A stretch of 10,000 nt of DNA from Methanospirillum hungatei (GTDB lineage Archaea > Halobacteriota > Methanomicrobia > Methanomicrobiales > Methanospirillaceae): contig NZ_JAIWNS010000058.1 in the NCBI RefSeq assembly GCF_020216685.1, positions 1 through 10,000 of the forward strand. Direction: 5' to 3'. The translations under genes were made by a program, and so were the position numbers. Every line of letters begins with the position of its first letter. The stretch's first letter is position 1. Shown here one piece after another: positions 5,140 through 10,000 of this stretch. The notes under the pieces were generated by a model. The model saw only the letters and a program-made list of their open reading frames with translations. It was not told the DNA's origin and did not search any database.

Positions 5140-7230
5140 TCATGAAGCCTGATGCTGGTAGATCACGATATCGCGATTCCGGTAGAGTTCCTGAAGGTCA
5201 TGGGCGGGTAGAGAAATATTATATTTTTGTTGCTCTTCAGGGCCGACATAGAGCAGATCTGCCCGGTACCGTTCCATGAGGGGGATTGTCTGGTCCGGGT
5301 TTTCATATATGGTCCTGATATGATTGCCCCGCTCACCATACCAGCCTTCCGGATAATTCCCCCTCCACATATATTCATGGAACTGCCATCCGATGATCGT
5401 CGGGATTCCGGTGAATGATGAGACCCGTGAGGTATACTGGTAGTCATCCCCGGCTGCTTCCACGATAATATGCTCACCGGGGAGGGTTCGTAAAAATGCA
5501 AGAGCTTCAGCATCCTCCCTATGAGATTGTGAAAGCCATGCCATGCCATCCAAAGTAGGGGTATGCGGTCCGTGGATGGTGGAGACGATGACCGGAGGGA
5601 CAATCAGGCAAAGGCAGAGCATGATTATGATAGATGACTCGACGAGCCGTGAAGTCAGCCCTGGTTTTCTGGTGATATATGCATCCAGCTCGTTTCCAAT
5701 CATCAGGGCCGCAGCAGTTCCGCAGAGGAGCCAGGCACCGATATAGAGTTTGAATACCGTGTTCATCCGGTAATAGACCTCTCCCATGTTATCTGCCAGG
5801 TAGATAAGTTCACAAAAGAGCAGAATTGCAAGTCCTCCTGCAGCCAGAAGATCTGCAGATCCTGATCTTCGCCTGATGACAAAAATCAGGATCAGGGTTG
5901 CAAGTGCAGCGGAGAGGTACCCGGTCAGGAAGAACGGGAAGATGGCAAGAAGGATCCAGGGAACTTTTCTGAGTTCTGACCTGAAAGAGAATAAAAAGGC
6001 AGCAAAGAACCAGCCATGGACCATGATAAACTGCCAGATATCAGTCGGGGTATGGACAAACCCAATCCCTGCAATTCCCTGGGTATGCATCCCAAGGAGG
6101 AGCGGACTGATGAGGGCCAGACTCATGGCCGGAACAAGGAGGAGATAAAATCCTGCAGCAATCACGGGTTTTTGGAACCATTGTCCCCCCCGCTCCCGGA
6201 TCATTGTCTGCACAGTGTGCATAACAGCCTGAATTGTAAGGGCTGGTGCCCCTCTATATTCACGTCCAATCAGACAAAATCCTGTCACCAGAATCATCGG
6301 TGCCCAAATCAGGACATCCCAGCTGTTGACTACCGGAATTACCGAAAGCCCGAGTGCAGTCAGGAGAAGAATTAAGATACGTGCCCTGGTTCCATCTCTC
6401 CAGCATACCAACGCAGCGGTTACCATGAGAACCAGAAATGACTGGGCCATGATACCAAGGACATGGGCATGGACATCACCAAACAGAAATGAGAAGAGTG
6501 GATATTCGTTGATGGTGTCCTGAATGACTCTGCTGCTATCCCAGAGAAGGGTAAAGGCCCGGGTTCCGGTAAGGGCAAGGTAGATGAAGTACGGATTTAC
6601 GACAAAAAATGCCAGTACCGGGAGTAATCTGGTATGCCGTAGGGTCAGGTGTCCCACTCCGTAGAGATTGACGGCAGAAAGTGCGGCGATTGTGGGGAGA
6701 GCAAGGCTAAAGAGGATGTTTGAGGGGATCCCGGTGAGCATCGCCGGTGTTGCTATGATCCAGTGACCAAAATAGTAGTATACATTCAGAAACCCTCCGG
6801 CAAACCAGGGGTCAAGAGGGGGAACCAGGGGCGTTCTAAGAATCGATGCAAGAAATCCATGGTCCATGAATTTCTCCGCCCCGTTGATATCAGGATTGTA
6901 TGCCCTGACGATGAGCATGGCAAGAAACACGCCGAAAAAGAGCAGGTAGTAGCGCCATTCTGAGGGGATGGCTTTGTAATGTCCCGTCTTATGAAATATT
7001 CCGGTGCAGAGATATGCAACAATGATCGGGATCAGACCAGTATAGGGAGGAAGACCACAGAAGACTGCATACCAGGTTGCAAGAGCGGTCAGGATAAATC
7101 CCGCAGTCCAGGATACGGGGACCGCAATTTTGGGCAGGTATTCTTTTATCAAGGGATAGAGAGAGAGATGGAATAGGAAAAGAAGGAAGAGCCAGGATAA
7201 TACCGCAATAATCTGTCCTGATTCAATCAT
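5140..7230 (-). CDS. DUF2298 (Chlor_Arch_YYY) membrane protein, putative GT-C-type glycosyltransferase
   Basis: Large polytopic membrane protein of 696 residues with roughly a dozen or more hydrophobic segments and a soluble C-terminal part (about 555-696). It matches the YYY family: YNPDINGAEKFMD (111-123), PPLDPWFAGG (137-146), the name-giving NVYYYFGHW (149-157), FGDVHAHVLG (250-259) and CELIYLADNMGEVYYRMNTVFKLY (473-496). GWQFHEYMWRG (614-624) lies in the tail. The acidic residues near the first membrane segments and the many-TM layout resemble GT-C glycosyltransferases that use polyprenyl-phosphate sugars outside the cell, but the reaction of this family is not established to my knowledge. 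ATG 7230 lies three bases after the stop of the flippase-like gene, so this is the last gene of a four-gene operon. Confidence 0.88.
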   Translation of the reverse strand: MIESGQIIAVLSWLFLLFLFHLSLYPLIKEYLPKIAVPVSWTAGFILTALATWYAVFCGLPPYTGLIPIIVAYLCTGIFHKTGHYKAIPSEWRYYLLFFGVFLAMLIVRAYNPDINGAEKFMDHGFLASILRTPLVPPLDPWFAGGFLNVYYYFGHWIIATPAMLTGIPSNILFSLALPTIAALSAVNLYGVGHLTLRHTRLLPVLAFFVVNPYFIYLALTGTRAFTLLWDSSRVIQDTINEYPLFSFLFGDVHAHVLGIMAQSFLVLMVTAALVCWRDGTRARILILLLTALGLSVIPVVNSWDVLIWAPMILVTGFCLIGREYRGAPALTIQAVMHTVQTMIRERGGQWFQKPVIAAGFYLLLVPAMSLALISPLLLGMHTQGIAGIGFVHTPTDIWQFIMVHGWFFAAFLFSFRSELRKVPWILLAIFPFFLTGYLSAALATLILIFVIRRRSGSADLLAAGGLAILLFCELIYLADNMGEVYYRMNTVFKLYIGAWLLCGTAAALMIGNELDAYITRKPGLTSRLVESSIIIMLCLCLIVPPVIVSTIHGPHTPTLDGMAWLSQSHREDAEALAFLRTLPGEHIIVEAAGDDYQYTSRVSSFTGIPTIIGWQFHEYMWRGNYPEGWYGERGNHIRTIYENPDQTIPLMERYRADLLYVGPEEQQKYNISLPAHDLQELYRNRDIVIYQHQAS

Positions 7231-7233
7231 ACC

Positions 7234-8193
7234 TTATGATTCATCCTTCAGTCTTTTCTTAATACTTTCAGAGAGTTCGGGGATTACCCAGTCTCCTAAG
7301 TACATGATAGAGATCGCCCCTCCGATAAGGGTGATACCATTCTTAATCAGGTGGTCGATGACTGCGATAAGGGTGGATACTGCCGGACTTGTCCCTGCCA
7401 GTTCAAAGATGACGGCAAGGGCAAATTCATAGGTCCCGACTCCGCCGGGTGTGAGGGGGACTGCTTTTACAAGGTTTCCTGCAACTACTGCAAGCAGGAC
7501 GATTGAAAAAGGGATATCCTGCCCGAACATAAGGGCAACAAGGGAACAGATGGCAGTATCAAGTATCCAGATACCAAGTGATGTAACTGCGAGAACACAT
7601 GCGGACCGGGGAGTCAGGGATGCATTCCGCATCTCATTCATCATCGTCAGAACATACCCGATGTATTTATTGTCAGTCTGAACTTTGCCCGTGAGGATGA
7701 GAACCAGAAAGAAGATTCCCCCAAGCACGAGTGGAAGAATGAGCAGCATGAGAACCCAGGACGGGGCGTTCAGCACAAAGACCACTGCGCAAAGCCCCAG
7801 GACTGCTACCGAGATGATATCAAAAACCCGCTCCACGATGATGGAGGAGAGACCCTGGGAGATGGTTGCATCATAATCATGCTTGAGCAGGACCACCCGG
7901 ATCAGGTCTCCAAGCCGGGCAGGGACGATAAGGTTTACCGTTTGTGATATGTAGATACAGGCCGTTGAAAAGATGAGTGAAATGGATACCTGCATCCGCG
8001 AGAGGATGGACTGGTACCGCCCTCCCCTGACAAACCAGGCACACAGGCAGATAAAACATGCCGGGATAAGATAGAGCGGTCTTACATAGGCAAGTGCATC
8101 GGCCAGGTCATTCCAGACTCTGATGACCATGACGGCCAGGATTCCTACTGCCAGAAGAACAGAGAAGATGATAGCACAGAGTTTACGATACAT
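7234..8193 (-). CDS. UPF0104 / LPG-synthase-like TM (flippase-like) membrane protein
   Basis: A 319-residue membrane protein of the UPF0104 family (PF03706 type), related to the membrane half of MprF and to the C-terminal part of archaeal AglD. Hydrophobic segments lie at about 6-25, 40-57, 74-90, 114-140, 146-168, 197-222, 227-246 and 271-299. Family motifs are VPARLGDLIRVVLLK (90-104), ERVFDI (121-126) and PLTPGGVGTYE (246-256). ATG 8193 is preferred over longer readings up to 8244 because GGTGG lies seven bases upstream (plus 8201-8205), and it leaves an 11-base overlap with the GT2 gene. The usual proposal is movement or presentation of a lipid-linked substrate across the membrane; that is inference here. 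Neighbours on both sides support a role in lipid-linked sugar handling. Confidence 0.88.
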   Translation of the reverse strand: MYRKLCAIIFSVLLAVGILAVMVIRVWNDLADALAYVRPLYLIPACFICLCAWFVRGGRYQSILSRMQVSISLIFSTACIYISQTVNLIVPARLGDLIRVVLLKHDYDATISQGLSSIIVERVFDIISVAVLGLCAVVFVLNAPSWVLMLLILPLVLGGIFFLVLILTGKVQTDNKYIGYVLTMMNEMRNASLTPRSACVLAVTSLGIWILDTAICSLVALMFGQDIPFSIVLLAVVAGNLVKAVPLTPGGVGTYEFALAVIFELAGTSPAVSTLIAVIDHLIKNGITLIGGAISIMYLGDWVIPELSESIKKRLKDES

Positions 8194-8896
8194 GGAGCTG
8201 CCACCAGAGTCGGAGAATTGCTCGTCCCATCTTCCAGATATCACCTGATCTGACTGTCGTTTCCTGTCCCTCTGTCCAGATTACCGGGATCTCTGCGATA
8301 CGAAGCCCTTTATGCTGGGCACGTACAAGGATCTCGGTATCCCAGAACCAGTGGGTATCACATGTCTCCTGCAGAAGGTCCCTGAGCACTTCGGTTCTGA
8401 ATGCCTTAAATCCGCACTGATGATCAGAGAGGGTGCTTTTCAGAATAAGCCGGACCAGCAAGTTATATCCCCTGCTTTTAATCTCACGGCTGCAACTTCT
8501 GATGATTTTGCTCTCCGGAAGAAGCCGTGAACCGGTTGCCAGATCATACCCTTCAGTAATTCGGCCAAGGAGTTCTTCAAGATGGGAGATGTCGGTTGCC
8601 ATATCAACATCAAAATAACAGAAGATATCTCCACGGGCTATTGAGGCAGCACGAGACAGGGCCGATCCCCTCCCCAGCCGCTCATCCCGGTGCTGGTGGA
8701 TGACCTGTGGGCTCTCCCGGGCAAACGTTGCTGCTAATTCAGCAGATCCATCGGTGCTGGCATCCTCGGCTATGATGAGTTCAAACTCTGAAGCAATGCA
8801 GGATAGCGTCTGCAGAACTCGTGGTACCGCCTCTTTTAGGGCATGAACATCGTTGTACACCGGAATGACAACTGTTACCGGTTTTGATATTGTCAC
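8183..8896 (-). CDS. GT2 family glycosyltransferase (polyprenyl-phosphate sugar synthase-like)
   Basis: Cytoplasmic GT-A fold enzyme of 237 residues, similar to dolichyl-phosphate mannose/glucose synthases, which move a sugar from a nucleotide sugar to a polyprenyl phosphate. Visible motifs are the N-terminal VVIPVYND (9-16), AEDASTDGS (43-51), the metal-binding DVD (96-98) in FDVDMATD, TGSRL (121-125), DHQCGFKAFR (158-167) and the acceptor-side WFWDTEIL (183-190). There are no membrane segments, unlike GtrB-type enzymes, which fits a separate membrane partner encoded next door. The start is GTG 8896, one base after the stop of the FAD oxidoreductase gene, with AAGTGA just upstream. Its 3' end overlaps the flippase-like gene by 11 bases. 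Donor sugar and lipid acceptor are not visible in the sequence. Confidence 0.9.
   Translation of the reverse strand: MTISKPVTVVIPVYNDVHALKEAVPRVLQTLSCIASEFELIIAEDASTDGSAELAATFARESPQVIHQHRDERLGRGSALSRAASIARGDIFCYFDVDMATDISHLEELLGRITEGYDLATGSRLLPESKIIRSCSREIKSRGYNLLVRLILKSTLSDHQCGFKAFRTEVLRDLLQETCDTHWFWDTEILVRAQHKGLRIAEIPVIWTEGQETTVRSGDIWKMGRAILRLWWQLHVS
8201..8205 (-). promoter_or_regulatory. Ribosome binding site of the flippase-like gene, inside GT2
   Basis: The minus strand reads GGTGG seven bases before ATG 8193. It lies within the last codons of the GT2 gene and decides the start of the flippase-like protein in favour of MYRKLC. Confidence 0.5.
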
Positions 8897-10000
8897 TCAG
8901 GTCACTTCCGGATTCTTTTCCATCCTGACGATCTCTTCTGCAGCCCTGAGTCCGGCACGAACCGATCCCTCAATACTCCGTTCCGGATAGTTCTCTTCAG
9001 AAAACATACCGGCAAGAACAAGTCCGGGAACTGATATCATGTTCATCTGCTCTTTATACCCGGCAAGATATAGCGGCCCGGCATAGGGGTCTCTAGTCAT
9101 TTCTGCCCATAGTATCTCATCACTCCTGACTGAAAATTTTCTCTGGAAATCTTCTATCATCCGTTCCTTCAGGTCGGTGGGCGGCGTGCCGGTGTAATAT
9201 GATGCAAGATAGACGATATCCTCACCATACCATGCTCTTGGGGCAAAACAGGTATGTCCGATGACAGCTCCATAGGGGGCATCATCATACAGATTAATCC
9301 AGTAAATACCCTGAGTGACAGGACGGACAAGCCCCATGGTCAGACAGGCCGCTCCCTGGTAGGGGATATCCGGAATATCAAGACCGGTTTTTTTCAGAAG
9401 ACCGGGTGCGATGGTTGCAATGACGGCATCGAATGGTTCATCATTTATATACCATTCCCACCCGGCTTTTTGTATGGAGGTAACCGGTGTGTTTATTCTT
9501 ATCTCTCCTCCATATCCGGTTATCGTATTTGAAAGACTTTCGATGAAGGATGAAAACCCCCGCTCAAGATATCCGAGCCGCTCTCCCCCAAGACTTCTAT
9601 CCGAACGGATAGCCACCCGGCTGACAAGCCATGCGGCAGAGATTTTCTCTGCATTCTGACCAAATTTTGAATTCAGGAGTGGCCTGAAGAATGAGCGGTA
9701 AATTTTCTCTCCAAGCTGCTCTGTAAGGAATTTCTCTGCGCTTATGGTGTCAAGGTGTGACAGATCAAAGTGTTTGACTTTTTTGGTGAATAATGCGAGC
9801 CTGAATTTTTCAAATATGCTAAGGTGAGGATAGAGCAGTATTTCGAGGGGGGTGGTGAGGGGATAGATGGTCCCGTTTTGGTATGTACCGGTTGACCCTT
9901 TGAGCCAGAGTATCGTATCAGACAGGTTCAATTCATCTAAAAGGTGTAAAAATGCCCTGTCTCCAGAGAAGAAATGGTGATAGTACCGCTCAATGGAATA
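8897..10000 (-). CDS. FAD-dependent amine oxidase/HemY-like oxidoreductase, 5' partial
   Basis: The 3' part of a flavoprotein of the protoporphyrinogen-oxidase/amine-oxidase superfamily; 367 residues are visible and the frame stays open to the right edge. The N-terminal Rossmann dinucleotide motif (GxGxxG) is therefore outside the window, and a TTG at 9931 is internal. Supporting signs are IERYYHHFF near the visible start, the TYQNGTIYPLTTPLEIL stretch, GERLGYLERGFSSFIESL (substrate-domain hinge), INTPVTSI, and the C-terminal FAD-binding segment VPGLVLAGMFSEENYPERSIEGSVRAGLRAAEEIV. Related proteins commonly sit beside glycosyltransferase and YYY-domain genes, so the substrate may be a polyprenyl or sugar-lipid rather than a porphyrin; this is inference. 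It is the first visible gene of the operon, and its stop is directly followed by the GT2 start codon. Confidence 0.88.
   Translation of the reverse strand, partial: YSIERYYHHFFSGDRAFLHLLDELNLSDTILWLKGSTGTYQNGTIYPLTTPLEILLYPHLSIFEKFRLALFTKKVKHFDLSHLDTISAEKFLTEQLGEKIYRSFFRPLLNSKFGQNAEKISAAWLVSRVAIRSDRSLGGERLGYLERGFSSFIESLSNTITGYGGEIRINTPVTSIQKAGWEWYINDEPFDAVIATIAPGLLKKTGLDIPDIPYQGAACLTMGLVRPVTQGIYWINLYDDAPYGAVIGHTCFAPRAWYGEDIVYLASYYTGTPPTDLKERMIEDFQRKFSVRSDEILWAEMTRDPYAGPLYLAGYKEQMNMISVPGLVLAGMFSEENYPERSIEGSVRAGLRAAEEIVRMEKNPEVT

Noticed and set aside
5876..6375. Plus-strand open frames inside the DUF2298 gene
   Set aside because: Low-complexity, basic translations antisense to a conserved membrane protein; no Shine-Dalgarno or family match.
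8194..8244. N-terminal extension of the flippase-like protein to 8244
   Set aside because: It increases the overlap with GT2 and adds polar residues before the first membrane segment; ATG 8193 has a GGTGG at good spacing.

Overview
The window looks like a chromosomal segment of a methanogenic archaeon of the class Methanomicrobia, most likely order Methanomicrobiales. The basis is an archaeal ribosomal operon (L7Ae, S28e, L24e, Ndk), archaeal-type Shine-Dalgarno sites (GAGGTGA, GGAGGTAA, GGTGA), a receiver protein of the type abundant in these methanogens, lipoproteins made of TPR repeats, and a DUF2298/YYY membrane protein. The genus is inference; Methanospirillum-like is possible but unproven. 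Coding density is high and no gene-free stretch exceeds about 150 bases. I found no tRNA, rRNA, CRISPR array or insertion sequence.

Layout. (1) Bases 1-1461, plus strand: the 3' part of an ECF-type transporter ATPase overlapping the EcfT/CbiQ-family membrane subunit by ATGA, followed by a hairpin/T-run terminator. (2) 1544-2104, plus: a single-domain response regulator with a short helical C-terminal extension. (3) 2116-3665, minus: two tandem paralogous lipoproteins, each with six TPR repeats and nothing else, facing the response regulator. (4) 3764-5084, minus: promoter, structured leader, L7Ae, S28e, L24e and Ndk, tightly packed with overlapping or embedded ribosome binding sites, then oligo-T terminators. 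(5) 5140-10000, minus: a four-gene block in the order FAD oxidoreductase (runs off the right edge), GT2 glycosyltransferase, UPF0104/flippase-like membrane protein and DUF2298/YYY membrane protein, with overlaps or 3-base gaps, so almost certainly one transcript.

How they work together. The ECF pair energises uptake of a vitamin or metal whose substrate-binding subunit lies outside the window. The ribosomal operon supplies RNA-binding and ribosomal proteins plus nucleoside triphosphates. Its leader carries a plausible kink-turn next to the L7Ae Shine-Dalgarno, which suggests autoregulation by the encoded protein. The right-hand block reads as a lipid-linked sugar pathway: GT2 charges a polyprenyl phosphate, the flippase-like protein may handle the lipid-linked sugar, and the GT-C-like DUF2298 protein may use it outside the cell. 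The glycan is unknown. The GT2 and flippase-like genes together resemble a split AglD.

The most noteworthy signals are the L7Ae leader structure, the inverted repeats at the TPR-gene starts, the split-AglD arrangement, and the histidine-bearing helical tail on the response regulator.
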